Shown here: positions 14,376-22,267 of the stretch, piece by piece | How the letters are laid out: each line of letters opens with the position of its first letter | Position numbering within the stretch: the first letter of the stretch is position 1 | Assembly (NCBI GenBank): GCA_029907755.1 | Contig: JARYLH010000005.1 | Coordinates: 1-25,585 of the forward strand | Source: Candidatus Methanosuratincola sp. | GTDB lineage: Archaea > Thermoproteota > Methanomethylicia > Methanomethylicales > Methanomethylicaceae | Direction of reading: 5' to 3' | Length of the DNA: 25,585 nucleotides | The notes under the pieces: generated by a model | The model's database searches: none | Told to the model about the DNA's origin: nothing | Seen by the model: only the letters and a program-made list of their open reading frames with translations | Made by a program: the position numbers and the translations under genes

Positions 14376-15205
14376 TAGGACTCACCAACCTTGTCACTCT
14401 TCAGCTTCAGAGACTCAACCACCTTCTTGCGGATCTCCTGGCTTTTATCTTTAGCTATTTCGACTGCGCGGAGCACCTCTTCTGGAGTGATGTATCCTGA
14501 TTCCCCTTTCTGTATCGCGCAGAGCATCCCGTTCTCCTTGAACGCAACGCTGAACCTGCAGTCCAAGACCTCTTCCTCCTCGAAGGAGGGATCAACGAAC
14601 AGCTTGTTGCCTATCTTTGCCAGCGTGACATTGATGGGGATGTCGGTTATCGGCATAGGTATGCGCCTTCCCGTCAGCCTGACCGTATCACCGTCCACGC
14701 ATGCCTCTGGCATTGATGCGGATAGCATCGCTGAGAGGGCAGCCAAAGCAGCGGTGTCAATGAGGTTGCCGCAGTGGTCAAGTATGTAGACGTCAACGTG
14801 GACGATCCAGACCTTCTTGCCAGGGATCAAGCAAAGCTTTGTTGTGTCCAAGACCTTAGATTCCCTGAGGCCCCGGTCGACGACCCTCGCAAGCTCAACC
14901 GCCACCTCGTCCGGCTTTCCCGGCTCGAACTCGGGGGAGGCAAATGGAACGAACTCAGCACCTACCTGCATCACGCCCTCGTTGGGGATGTCCGGGAACG
15001 GGTCGCCCACCTCGAACTTGATGCCTGCAACCACTTTAGTGCCGCCTATGGATACCATAGCAGATCCTTCTGCTTTCTCCACCAGTCCTGTCTGGATCGT
15101 TATCTCTCTGTAGTCGGTCAGCGTCCTGCCGTCCATCCTCCTGCCGCTCTCCGAGAGCTCGATTATCTGTTTTCTCTTAACTGTCGGAACTATCCTTTGG
15201 CTCAT
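14375..15205 (-). CDS. rrp42: Exosome complex component Rrp42
   Basis: A 276-residue RNase PH-fold subunit without catalytic residues of its own. It alternates with Rrp41 in the hexameric ring of the archaeal exosome, which degrades and tails RNA 3' ends. Seen are GRRMDGRTLTDYREI, an RPH core with SAMVSIGGTKVVAGIK, ARVVDRGLRESK, LDHCGNLIDTAALAALSA, and the acidic stretch DPSFEEEEVLDCR, which lacks the catalytic Asp pattern of Rrp41. The start ATG 15205 lies four bases after the rrp41 stop. A GGAGG-rich stretch in the end of rrp41 can serve as ribosome binding site. Confidence 0.96.
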   Translation of the reverse strand: MSQRIVPTVKRKQIIELSESGRRMDGRTLTDYREITIQTGLVEKAEGSAMVSIGGTKVVAGIKFEVGDPFPDIPNEGVMQVGAEFVPFASPEFEPGKPDEVAVELARVVDRGLRESKVLDTTKLCLIPGKKVWIVHVDVYILDHCGNLIDTAALAALSAMLSASMPEACVDGDTVRLTGRRIPMPITDIPINVTLAKIGNKLFVDPSFEEEEVLDCRFSVAFKENGMLCAIQKGESGYITPEEVLRAVEIAKDKSQEIRKKVVESLKLKSDKVGES

Positions 15206-15208
15206 CGC

Positions 15209-15952
15209 TCATGCCTCCTCCCCATTAGATACTGCGCTCTTGAAGTGGCTTTCAATCGCTTCCTTCTGCTTTTTGTAGACCTCTATGCAGCCCTTCTTCA
15301 GTAGCTCAATCGACTGCAGGAACTCGTCGTGCGTGATCTGCCCATCCATCTGCAGCAGGGTCACAGCGTTCTTTGAGGGCATGTATGCCATTGGCATGTC
15401 GGACTCTCCGGCCTTGTCCTCCTTGTCCTGGACGTCCAGGACGAGCTTCCCCTCAACCTTTCCGACGGCTATGCTCGCGACAAGGTCGCGCATTGGTATG
15501 CCAGCATCAACGAGCGCCAGTGAGGCGGCCGAGATCGAAGCACACCTGGTGCTGCCGTCTGCCTGCAGGACTTCTATGAATATGTCAATGCTCGTCCTCG
15601 GGAAGAACTCGACAAAGATCGCGGGCTCGAGGGCCTCCCTAATGACTTTGGACAGCTCCACTTCCCTCCTCGATGGGGCAGGGGATTTCCACTCTTCAAC
15701 CGAGAATGAGGCCATCCGGTAGTACGCCTCGACCCTTGCCTTGTCGGACAGGGCGAGGTGCTTTGGATGAGACTCCCTAGGACCCATTACACCCACTAAG
15801 ATCTTTGTTCTCCCCCACTCAACATAGGCTGACCCGTCGGTGTTCTTCAGGACGCCCAGCTGGAACTTGATAGGCCTTATCTCGTCCAGCCTTCTTCCGT
15901 CGCACCGTATTCCGTCCTCGGATATCAATCTCTCAATCTTCGACTCGCTCAT
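15209..15952 (-). CDS. rrp41: Exosome complex exonuclease Rrp41
   Basis: The catalytic RNase PH-like subunit, 247 residues, which phosphorolyses RNA from the 3' end and can run in reverse to add tails. It begins with the family segment IRCDGRRLDEIRPI. The basic FFPRTSIDIFIEVLQADGSTR binds phosphate and RNA, and VQDKEDKAGESDMPMAY holds the catalytic Asp in the SDMP motif. The start ATG 15952 is five bases past the rrp4 stop. Order rrp4-rrp41-rrp42 is conserved across archaea. Confidence 0.97.
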   Translation of the reverse strand: MSESKIERLISEDGIRCDGRRLDEIRPIKFQLGVLKNTDGSAYVEWGRTKILVGVMGPRESHPKHLALSDKARVEAYYRMASFSVEEWKSPAPSRREVELSKVIREALEPAIFVEFFPRTSIDIFIEVLQADGSTRCASISAASLALVDAGIPMRDLVASIAVGKVEGKLVLDVQDKEDKAGESDMPMAYMPSKNAVTLLQMDGQITHDEFLQSIELLKKGCIEVYKKQKEAIESHFKSAVSNGEEA

Positions 15953-15956
15953 AATT

Positions 15957-16643
15957 TCACCTTCTCTTGTTAACCAAAAATTCCCTAACCCTATCCGTAA
16001 GACCAGTCGTGTGTGCCTCCGCCTCTATCTTCCGGATCGCCTCGGCAATTACGGCTTCCTCGTCTCGGGACTTTCCGGAAATCCATACCCTGCCGTTCTG
16101 AGCTACGAGGATCTGGGCACCAGTCTCTTTCTTCAGCATCGTTATCATTGATCCTTTCTTCCCGATTATCCTGGGGACCCTTGTGAAGTCCACATCTATT
16201 ACTGTGCCCCTGTGTATCTTGCCGAGTCCGTGATCCCTCGCGGTCAAGGACGGGTTCCTCGTCCTGTCAAAAGCCATGACCGTGGCGACTACCATCTCGC
16301 CGACGTCCAAGTACCTTCGTGCCTCTTCCTTTAGGGGATTCAGCGGCTTTGAGAGGAACTCTGAGGCGAACAGCACCCCTTGATATGGGGACCTTATGTC
16401 GAGCATCCATGCGGTCGATATGCACTCGACAACCTTGCCGATCACCACGTCTCCTGGCTGAGGGATATAACACCCCCTAAGCGGAATGACCGAGATCACA
16501 TTGTTCCTGATGTCGGCGAGCCCGACCATCGAGGCATAGTATTTCCCGTCATCACGATACACATTGAATCCGGGCTGGTAGTTCCCTTCGGCAAGAAGAG
16601 TGCCAGGGGAAACCAGCTGTCTTGGTTCAAAGAAAGTCGTCAT
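15957..16643 (-). CDS. rrp4: Exosome RNA-binding cap protein Rrp4
   Basis: A 228-residue cap subunit that sits over the entry pore of the exosome and selects A-rich RNA. An N-terminal beta domain (VSPGTLLAEG) is followed by an S1 domain at about 65-140 (PGDVVIGKVVECISTAWMLD). The KH domain at about 150-215 has the GKKGSM loop in VPRIIGKKGSMI. The GAGGTG before ATG 16643 lies in the gap after sbds and is a good binding site. Csl4, the alternative cap, is not in the window. Confidence 0.96.
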   Translation of the reverse strand: MTTFFEPRQLVSPGTLLAEGNYQPGFNVYRDDGKYYASMVGLADIRNNVISVIPLRGCYIPQPGDVVIGKVVECISTAWMLDIRSPYQGVLFASEFLSKPLNPLKEEARRYLDVGEMVVATVMAFDRTRNPSLTARDHGLGKIHRGTVIDVDFTRVPRIIGKKGSMITMLKKETGAQILVAQNGRVWISGKSRDEEAVIAEAIRKIEAEAHTTGLTDRVREFLVNKRR

Positions 16644-16652
16644 TCAAACACC

Positions 16653-17351
16653 TCATAGCTTTTTGATATCAATTTCACAATTACCCCTTGTCAATTCGTT
16701 AATGCGATCCACAAAGCTCTGCTGTATTCCAGCAGGCAGAACCATCTCGCCCCTCCAAGAGCCGTCTGAGAGCCACTCGGACCGCGTCACATTCCCCATC
16801 TTTGAGATGACGCTGTAGACACGCCTTGCGTGCGCCGAGGGTATCCCTATCTTCGCCACAACCTGCGAGATCTTCAGAGGCAGCTCAGTCCTCAGCGCCT
16901 TTATGACGTCCTGTGCCTGTTCCTCCACCGACCTGAACGGGTCTATGCTGACCCTCACGTTCTCCATAGCGTTCTCTATTCGCTGAGGGGGGTGCGGCAA
17001 CCCAGTCTTCGGGTCAATGCAATTCCGCGATATGAAGTTGACTATCTGCCTCCGCTTGTTCTCGATCATCTCTCGGCGCTGTTCGGTGGTCAACTGGAGC
17101 TCGCCCTTCTTGATTATTGAGGTGGCAACAGCCTTCGGGTCGTCAGTGCCGAAGTTCTTCTTCAGGGACTCCTCAGAGGCCTTCAGACCCTTGCTAGCAT
17201 CCTTGTAGATGATCTCGCTCACGAGGAGATCCTTGAAGTCGACTTCCTTGCCGCTCTTGAGTGCCCAAGCAAGATCGGGGTCTACCATGACCTCGAAGTG
17301 CTCTCCGCGAACGACCAGCCTGGCAATGACCGACTTCTCTTCTTTAGGCAT
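16653..17351 (-). CDS. sbds: Ribosome maturation protein SBDS
   Basis: A 232-residue orthologue of human SBDS, which with an EF-2-like GTPase releases the anti-association factor from new large subunits. Three domains show: an N-terminal domain (FEVMVDPDLAWALKSG), a central helical domain with LTTEQRREMIENKRRQIVNF and NCIDPKTGLPHPPQRIENAM, and a C-terminal ferredoxin-like domain. ATG 17351 lies five bases from the psmA stop. SBDS beside the exosome genes is a widespread archaeal arrangement, which links ribosome maturation with RNA decay. Confidence 0.97.
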   Translation of the reverse strand: MPKEEKSVIARLVVRGEHFEVMVDPDLAWALKSGKEVDFKDLLVSEIIYKDASKGLKASEESLKKNFGTDDPKAVATSIIKKGELQLTTEQRREMIENKRRQIVNFISRNCIDPKTGLPHPPQRIENAMENVRVSIDPFRSVEEQAQDVIKALRTELPLKISQVVAKIGIPSAHARRVYSVISKMGNVTRSEWLSDGSWRGEMVLPAGIQQSFVDRINELTRGNCEIDIKKL

Positions 17352-17355
17352 GAGT

Positions 17356-18078
17356 CTACGCCTTTAGCTTTTCTATGTATTCCATGAGCTGCTGGGGCGG
17401 GAGGTTCTCGAATTTCCCGGTTTCGGTCCGGAGTATCGCCATCTCCACCTTGGCGGAATCCAGGCTGCCCTCAATGACCGAAGCGAGCGCTTTCAGTGCA
17501 AGCATTATCGCATCGTCTATCTTGAGGTCCGGCTGGTAGTTCTTCTCGAAGAACTCGGTGACCGTCTGGCTGCCAGCGCCTATCGCGACTGCATAGTAAC
17601 CCGCGTATGCGCCGCTAGGCTCGGTCATGAAAAGCTTTGGTCCAAACCTGTCAACACCCGCAATTAGCAGGGCTACTCCGAATGGCCTGACGCCGGCGTG
17701 CTGAGTGTAGATCTGCTTGACCTCACTTACTTTTTTGGTTAGGACCTCGACGTCGATTATCTCGTCGTAGAGCATCCTGTTTATTTGGGCCTCCTGCCTC
17801 GCCCGCTCAATTAGGATCCTTGCGTCCGAAGAGAGCCCTGCAAAAGTTGCGCCCACGTGCTCATCGATCTTGAGGATCTTTTCCATTGATGCCGGATCGA
17901 TCAGGGGGCTGATCCTCTTCTTCTCCACCGCAAGGACTACGCCATTAGTGCACCTGATCCCGATGGCTGTCCACCCGCGCCTCACCGCCTCGAGCGCATA
18001 TTCGACCTGGAAGAGGCGCCCATCGGGCGAGAATATCGTAATCGCACGATCATAACCCATTCCTGGAGGGCTAAACAT
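17356..18078 (-). CDS. psmA: 20S proteasome alpha subunit
   Basis: A 240-residue structural alpha subunit forming the outer rings and the gate of the 20S proteasome. MGYDRAITIFSPDGRLFQVEYALEAV, the alpha-type N-terminus with the YDR gate motif, begins at residue 7. Helix H0 precedes the core and there is no N-terminal Thr, so it is not a beta subunit. The start is ATG 18078, fixed by GGTGA at 18085-18089, six bases upstream. It is the first gene of the superoperon. No beta subunit is in the window. Confidence 0.97.
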   Translation of the reverse strand: MFSPPGMGYDRAITIFSPDGRLFQVEYALEAVRRGWTAIGIRCTNGVVLAVEKKRISPLIDPASMEKILKIDEHVGATFAGLSSDARILIERARQEAQINRMLYDEIIDVEVLTKKVSEVKQIYTQHAGVRPFGVALLIAGVDRFGPKLFMTEPSGAYAGYYAVAIGAGSQTVTEFFEKNYQPDLKIDDAIMLALKALASVIEGSLDSAKVEMAILRTETGKFENLPPQQLMEYIEKLKA

Positions 18079-18084
18079 TTCATT

Positions 18085-18127
18085 TCACCACATGTAACAG
18101 CGACACATTACGCTAACGATATTTTAC
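18085..18127 (-). promoter_or_regulatory. Promoter and ribosome binding site of the superoperon
   Basis: The minus strand has a TATA-like GTAAAATATC at 18118-18127. With a start near 18095 the leader would be about 17 bases and include GGTGA at 18085-18089. A second TATA-like TTTTATG lies a little upstream near 18138. This is the only clear promoter ahead of the eleven genes down to 11667. Confidence 0.5.
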
Positions 18128-18173
18128 CTTCAGCATAAAAGACTATGCACATTTTATATTCTTTTCGCACGAC

Positions 18174-19079
18174 CTACTCGGTCGCCAATGCCATGAGGAG
18201 ATCTCTCTCGGTGAGTATGCCGATGATGTTGCCGCCGTCCTCAACAAGCACTGCTCCGACCCCGCTGGTCCTTATCAGGGGGGCGACGTCACCAAGCTTG
18301 TCCTGCGGATTCACCTTCACGGCACCCTCACTCATTATCTCCTTCGCAGGCACAGATATCACCTGATCCATCTCGTCCAATACGATCTTCCTGAATGCCT
18401 TCCCCTCCCCGAAGTACCTGACTATATCCATGGTAGTCACGATCCCCCTCACATCGCCCCCTTCTACGATCGGGATCCTCCTGAAGCCGTTAGAGACCAT
18501 GAGGCGGGCAATCGATTTTATCGTGATGTTTGGAGAGGCCATCACGGGGTTTCTGGACATGTAATCCTCAACCTTCCCGGTCATCGATCTGCCCGAAAGA
18601 TACCTCACCACGTCATACTCAGTTATGATGCCCATCAGGATGCCGCTGTCCACAATTGGCACGGATCCGACGTTCTCACGGATCATCTTCTCGAGCACGT
18701 CCGAGAAGCTCTCGTCAACTTCGGCGCAGACGACTTCTCTGGTCATTATCGACTCTACCGGAGCATAGAGGGCAGAGAAGAATCGCCCGCCGTACCTGAG
18801 CTTGACCAGGTTGTAGTACTCTCCGCCTCCGAAGAAGTTGACCATATCCGTGGCGGTGATTATTCCGATGAGCTCTCCCTTGCTGGTGGTGATCGGGATC
18901 CTCCTTATCCCCTTAGAGAGCATGAGATCTATCGCCTTTATTATGGGGGTGCTAGTGGTTGCAGAGACTACAGGCTTCTGAACCAGATATTCCAGTTCTT
19001 TTGGCTTGCTGTAGACGTTGTTCGAGAAATTCGGGGTTCCGTCGCTCCTCAAAAAACCCCTGACTACCCTTCGGCTCAT
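18174..19079 (-). CDS. Protein with four CBS domains
   Basis: A 301-residue protein made of two Bateman modules. CBS repeats begin near residues 35, 107, 170 and 235, each with the RRIPIT/GSVPIV/RRIPIV/GAVLVE strand and the closing GIITATD, GIITEYD, GIVTTMD and GILTERD motifs. These Asp-ending motifs usually bind adenosine nucleotides. No catalytic or DNA-binding domain is attached, so it is likely a stand-alone energy or nucleotide sensor. ATG 19079 is chosen, with GTG 19091 possible, because a TATA-like CTTTTTTAGA lies about 30-40 bases upstream. It is on the same strand as psmA, 95 bases ahead; that gap has its own promoter. Confidence 0.9.
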   Translation of the reverse strand: MSRRVVRGFLRSDGTPNFSNNVYSKPKELEYLVQKPVVSATTSTPIIKAIDLMLSKGIRRIPITTSKGELIGIITATDMVNFFGGGEYYNLVKLRYGGRFFSALYAPVESIMTREVVCAEVDESFSDVLEKMIRENVGSVPIVDSGILMGIITEYDVVRYLSGRSMTGKVEDYMSRNPVMASPNITIKSIARLMVSNGFRRIPIVEGGDVRGIVTTMDIVRYFGEGKAFRKIVLDEMDQVISVPAKEIMSEGAVKVNPQDKLGDVAPLIRTSGVGAVLVEDGGNIIGILTERDLLMALATE

Positions 19080-19140
19080 AACAAATTCCACATGATCATA
19101 CTACGCGAGGGATCTAAAAAAGTGTTTGATTTGGGGGCGG

Positions 19141-20562
19141 CTACTGAGCAATGCGGTGTTTGTTGGCCTCGTAGAATTCAGGCATGTGCTTCTCGACCAG
19201 GCTGAGCATCTCTTCGTCGCTGATCGAGAGGGCCTCGCCAGAATCGAACTTCTTCAGCACATCCTTGTAGATCTTCATGACTCCCTCAGATTCCTTGTCC
19301 ACCTTCTCCCCGTTCTTCAGGCCGAAGAAGTAGTTGATCCAGAATGCGACACCAGCGTTTCCAGAGTACGGGGTTATCGACACTCCGGGCGGCACGCCGA
19401 GCAGCCTCTCCGTGTCGAAAGGCAGGTACATCTCTATGTTTTTGAGTGCCCCGTCCGCATGGATGCCTGCCCTCGTTACGTTGAAGTTCCTTCCCACAAT
19501 CGGGTAGTAAGGAGGTATGTAGTAGCCTATATGTCGCCTATAATACTGTGCCATCTCCGTGATCGCAAGCGTGTTCATCCCGTCTAGTCCTCCCTTCAGG
19601 CCGGAGTATATGAAGACCATTGCCTCCAACGGGACGTTGCCTGCCCGCTCGCCGATGCCGAGCAGTGTCGTGTTGTTAAGCGAAGCCCCATACATCCAGG
19701 CAGCTGTGGCGTTGGCAATCCCGAGGTGGAAGTCGTTATGACCGTGGAACTCGAGGTACTCAGACGGCACGCCCGCAAGCTGCCTCATCAGGTAGAATAT
19801 CTTGGGTATGCTCCTCGGCAACGCAGCCTTTGACCAAGGGAGCCCGAGCCCCAAGGTGTCAGGAACCCTGAGCTTCACAGGGATCCCGTACTTCTCCGAC
19901 AGCTGCATCAATCGCTTGGCAAATGGGATGACGACCCCCAAGATGTCAGCACGGGTGCAGTCCTCCACATGCGCGCGCATGATTATGCCAGATTTCAGAC
20001 CCTCTTCCACCACATCGAGGTATTTCTGGATCACCTGGGAGCGGCTCAGCCCCTTGAATTTGTAGAATATGTGGTAGTCCGAAATGGAGGCCAGCATCCC
20101 GACCTCGCCGACCTTGGCCTCCTTGGCGATCTTGAGGTCCTCTTTGCTGGCCCTGATCCATCCAGTGATCCGGGGGAATTCGAATCCCAGATCCCTTACC
20201 CTTGAGACGGCTTCCCTGTCCCTCTGCGTGTAGAGGAAGAATTCTGACATGAGTATCTTGCCATTCGGGCCGCCTATCCGGTGGAGAAAGGTGTAAAGGT
20301 CAACTATCTGGTTAACCGTGTACGGGTCCCTTGACTGCTGCCCGTCCCTGAAGGTCGTGTCAGTTATCCAGAGATTTTCAGGGACTTCCATAGGAACATC
20401 TATGCCGTCCCAGATCATCTTTGGAGGGGATTCGAACGGGAATATGTCCTTGTAAATCTTTGGGGATTGAGTCTCAGCCACATCGTACTCAGAATAGTCT
20501 ATCCGCTCTCCCTTCAGCGCCCTGAGAAGGTCATCGCGTGCCTTTTCGTTCAGGAGGGACAT
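19141..20562 (-). CDS. Re-citrate synthase-like / isopropylmalate-homocitrate synthase family enzyme
   Basis: A 473-residue DRE-TIM metallolyase superfamily enzyme that would condense acetyl-CoA with a 2-oxoacid. The catalytic start is DTTFRDGQQSRDPYTVNQIV at about 68-87. HVEDCTRADILG and EFHGHNDFHLGIANA give metal-binding His residues, and LLGIGERAGNVPLEAM is the closing motif. The form GGPNGKILMSEFFLYTQRDREAV and TGWIRASKEDL matches my memory of Re-type citrate synthase from Clostridium and relatives. LeuA and homocitrate synthase lack the large first insert and usually carry a different tail. It lacks a LeuA regulatory domain. Family certain, substrate probable. It is monocistronic with its own promoter. 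Confidence 0.8.
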   Translation of the reverse strand: MSLLNEKARDDLLRALKGERIDYSEYDVAETQSPKIYKDIFPFESPPKMIWDGIDVPMEVPENLWITDTTFRDGQQSRDPYTVNQIVDLYTFLHRIGGPNGKILMSEFFLYTQRDREAVSRVRDLGFEFPRITGWIRASKEDLKIAKEAKVGEVGMLASISDYHIFYKFKGLSRSQVIQKYLDVVEEGLKSGIIMRAHVEDCTRADILGVVIPFAKRLMQLSEKYGIPVKLRVPDTLGLGLPWSKAALPRSIPKIFYLMRQLAGVPSEYLEFHGHNDFHLGIANATAAWMYGASLNNTTLLGIGERAGNVPLEAMVFIYSGLKGGLDGMNTLAITEMAQYYRRHIGYYIPPYYPIVGRNFNVTRAGIHADGALKNIEMYLPFDTERLLGVPPGVSITPYSGNAGVAFWINYFFGLKNGEKVDKESEGVMKIYKDVLKKFDSGEALSISDEEMLSLVEKHMPEFYEANKHRIAQ

Positions 20563-20892
20563 ACGCCATACACTCCGGGAAACAATTGGTTTATTATTTA
20601 ATAGCTTTTAAAGATATCGCTTGAAAAGTGAACTTGAATTAGTTGCCACCATTAGCATTAAAAAATATTTCAAATTCTCCATGTTTGATTATAATGGTGT
20701 TTGAAAAACAGGCATGCCCGCTCAAAAAAGTTTAGAAAATGAAATAAAACCATTTCTTTTTTTCGAAAAAAGAATTTACAAATGTAAAGTGGGCGCAGGG
20801 AATTCCCCTGCGGGGCTTTCGCCCTCAGTCCGTCGCAGGTTCAACATCTTTAGCATTCTGACATGACTGGGACGGCTTCTTCATCCCCATCC
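20563..20892. other. 330-base gap: AT-rich part plus GC-rich structured island, possible ncRNA
   Basis: Bases 20610-20790 are strongly AT-rich with two inverted repeats, 20756-20772 and 20775-20788, that could end transcripts on either strand. From 20789 to about 20890 the sequence turns GC-rich without an open frame. It can form GGGC-TTTC-GCCC at 20813-20824, which is a GAAA-capped hairpin on the minus strand. CGCAGG occurs at 20794-20799 and 20834-20839, and both could pair with CCTGCG at 20807-20812, so the two folds exclude each other. Such composition and alternative pairing suggest a structured RNA, either the 3' region of the pop5 message or a separate transcript. It fits no tRNA, SRP or RNase P RNA pattern I know. 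Confidence 0.35.
20592..20602 (-). promoter_or_regulatory. TATA box of the Re-citrate synthase-like gene
   Basis: The minus strand reads ATTAAATAATA, giving a start near 20573. GGAGTG lies in the short leader about nine bases before ATG 20562, supporting this start. Confidence 0.55.
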
Positions 20893-21192
20893 CTAATTCC
20901 CGCGTATTGCTTTTATTTTTTCCTTTGCCTTCTTTATGGTCCCGGTCGAAACGAGCGAGGTTGCGGTGCCCCCTGAGAGCTGGAGTTCGATCCTGCGCCC
21001 TAGGCTACTCTGGATCGATTTCAGTGCCCTCTGGTCCAATCGGACTATCGCGTACTGCCCGTCAGAACCGACAAGTTTTATCCTAGACTCTGGCGGCGAG
21101 AGCCTGGCAATGGCAGTAGGGATGAGGTATGGGCTGAGCCCCCCGGAGCTTTTGAACACGATGTACCTGGTTCTGAGATCCCTGCACTTCAA
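20893..21192 (-). CDS. rnp2: Ribonuclease P protein component 2 (Pop5)
   Basis: A 99-residue Pop5 homologue, which with Rpp30 activates the catalytic domain of RNase P RNA. RTRYIVFKSSGG at the N-terminus and a ferredoxin-like alternation of strands and helices, ending with a basic C-terminus KKAKEKIKAIRGN, fit the family. It starts at TTG 21192 without a strong binding site. It follows the COG1325 gene by 43 bases. Rpp30, often next to it in archaea, is absent here. Confidence 0.75.
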   Translation of the reverse strand: MKCRDLRTRYIVFKSSGGLSPYLIPTAIARLSPPESRIKLVGSDGQYAIVRLDQRALKSIQSSLGRRIELQLSGGTATSLVSTGTIKKAKEKIKAIRGN

Positions 21193-21235
21193 AACGGGTC
21201 CCCGAATACATTATTCCAAGTCGTGGATAAAAAAG

Positions 21236-21664
21236 TCATGCCAGGTTGAGTAATTGGAAGAGCTTCGATTGCTCCCCCTTCCTCAGCTGGACGGATATCT
21301 TAACCCTTATTATATCATCGCTCTCCGAAAGGCGGAGGGATCCGGTGAAGGCTTTTTGCTTGTCGAGCCGCAGGAAGAAGGTCGACCTCGAGTCGAAATA
21401 ACGGTCCATCTCGTCCCTGAGCCGCAGTAGATCCCCGGGCGGGAGGAGCTTCGTGATGTAATCCACCACATCCTTTGCTGCCGACCCTTCCTCCACGAGA
21501 GAGGCGATGCGTATCTCGTTTCCGTGGTGACCCTTTGCGATGGTGTAGTTGACTTGGGCAGAGCTGCGAATCCCCTCGGGGAGGAGGTTCAGCAGCGCCT
21601 GCTCGACCTTGCTCTGATCCTCGGTCGCATGGCATATCAGGCTCATTGAGACTTTCGATATCAT
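21236..21664 (-). CDS. COG1325-type RNA-binding protein (exosome-associated family)
   Basis: A 142-residue protein of the archaeal family often labelled exosome subunit or L5-like RNA-binding. It starts with strand MSLICHATEDQSKVEQALLN, then a YTIAKGHHGNEIRIA segment with the conserved GHHGN loop, a helix, and DSRSTFFLRLDKQKAFTGSLRL, typical of the family. ATG 21664 is chosen, with GGTG nine bases upstream; GTG 21679 and ATG 21646 are alternatives. Position after L15e and before RNase P subunits is conserved across archaea. Confidence 0.82.
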   Translation of the reverse strand: MISKVSMSLICHATEDQSKVEQALLNLLPEGIRSSAQVNYTIAKGHHGNEIRIASLVEEGSAAKDVVDYITKLLPPGDLLRLRDEMDRYFDSRSTFFLRLDKQKAFTGSLRLSESDDIIRVKISVQLRKGEQSKLFQLLNLA

Positions 21665-21687
21665 AAGGAACGGCACCAAGGAATGCC

Positions 21688-21719
21688 AAAAAACGGAAAG
21701 GTTGCCCTCTCAGGGCAAC
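21688..21719 (-). terminator. Hairpin plus oligo-T after L15e
   Basis: Arms GTTGCCCT (21701-21708) and AGGGCAAC (21712-21719) form an eight-pair hairpin with a three-base loop. On the minus strand it is followed within eight bases by six T (21688-21693). It lies just after the L15e stop and before the COG1325 gene, so it may reduce read-through between them. Archaeal terminators rarely need a hairpin, which makes it worth noting. Confidence 0.5.
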
Positions 21720-21730
21720 GCGTGCCTCTG

Positions 21731-22249
21731 TCAGAGTCCCCTTGCACGCTTTCCGGCTGCCGTCAGGCCCCTGTAGACTCGGCCGCGCTGGGCCGGTTGG
21801 GCTATCCAGCAGAGATCCTTGTCGCTCTTGATGGAAGGGTTCGATGGATCGACTAGGATCACCTCGTACCATGCATACCTGCCGTCTGAGGCGACCCAGT
21901 AGCTGCCCAAGACATTCATGTTCGGGAATTTCTTTGCAGCCCTCTCCTCAGCTATCCATCTCACGCTCTTGTTGACGGTGAGACCGTAGATCCCCATCCT
22001 CTTAGGGCGCCTCCCTGAACTCGGGCGCTGTATGTTCATAGGACCCCTTATCACCCGTACTCTGGCGACAACAATTCCAGGCTTTGCCTTGTAACCAAGA
22101 GACCTGGCCTTGTTGACCCGTGTAGGATGCTCGAGCGGGCAGACTGCGGGCTCGCGCCGCCACTTTATGAGGCGCTCTGTGCGCAGGCTCCTCACTAGCC
22201 CCTCTCCGGGGCTCCGCCACGCATCCCTGATGTATTTGTAAGCAGACAT
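21731..22249 (-). CDS. rpl15e: 50S ribosomal protein L15e
   Basis: A 172-residue basic large-subunit protein. The N-terminus MSAYKYIRDAW, RSLRTERLIKWRREPAV, HPTRVNKARSLGYKAKPGIVV and the C-terminal RGRVYRGLTAAGKRARGL are standard. ATG 22249 is preceded by GGTGTGA. A TATA-like CCTTTAAGAC sits at about 22278-22287 inside the end of the upstream gene, so it may have a separate promoter. Confidence 0.97.
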   Translation of the reverse strand: MSAYKYIRDAWRSPGEGLVRSLRTERLIKWRREPAVCPLEHPTRVNKARSLGYKAKPGIVVARVRVIRGPMNIQRPSSGRRPKRMGIYGLTVNKSVRWIAEERAAKKFPNMNVLGSYWVASDGRYAWYEVILVDPSNPSIKSDKDLCWIAQPAQRGRVYRGLTAAGKRARGL

Positions 22250-22267
22250 TGTCACACCAACCGCAGA

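Noticed and set aside
20610..20690. 24-codon frame on the minus strand in the AT-rich gap
   Set aside because: No binding site, no recognisable fold, and composition expected by chance in AT-rich DNA.
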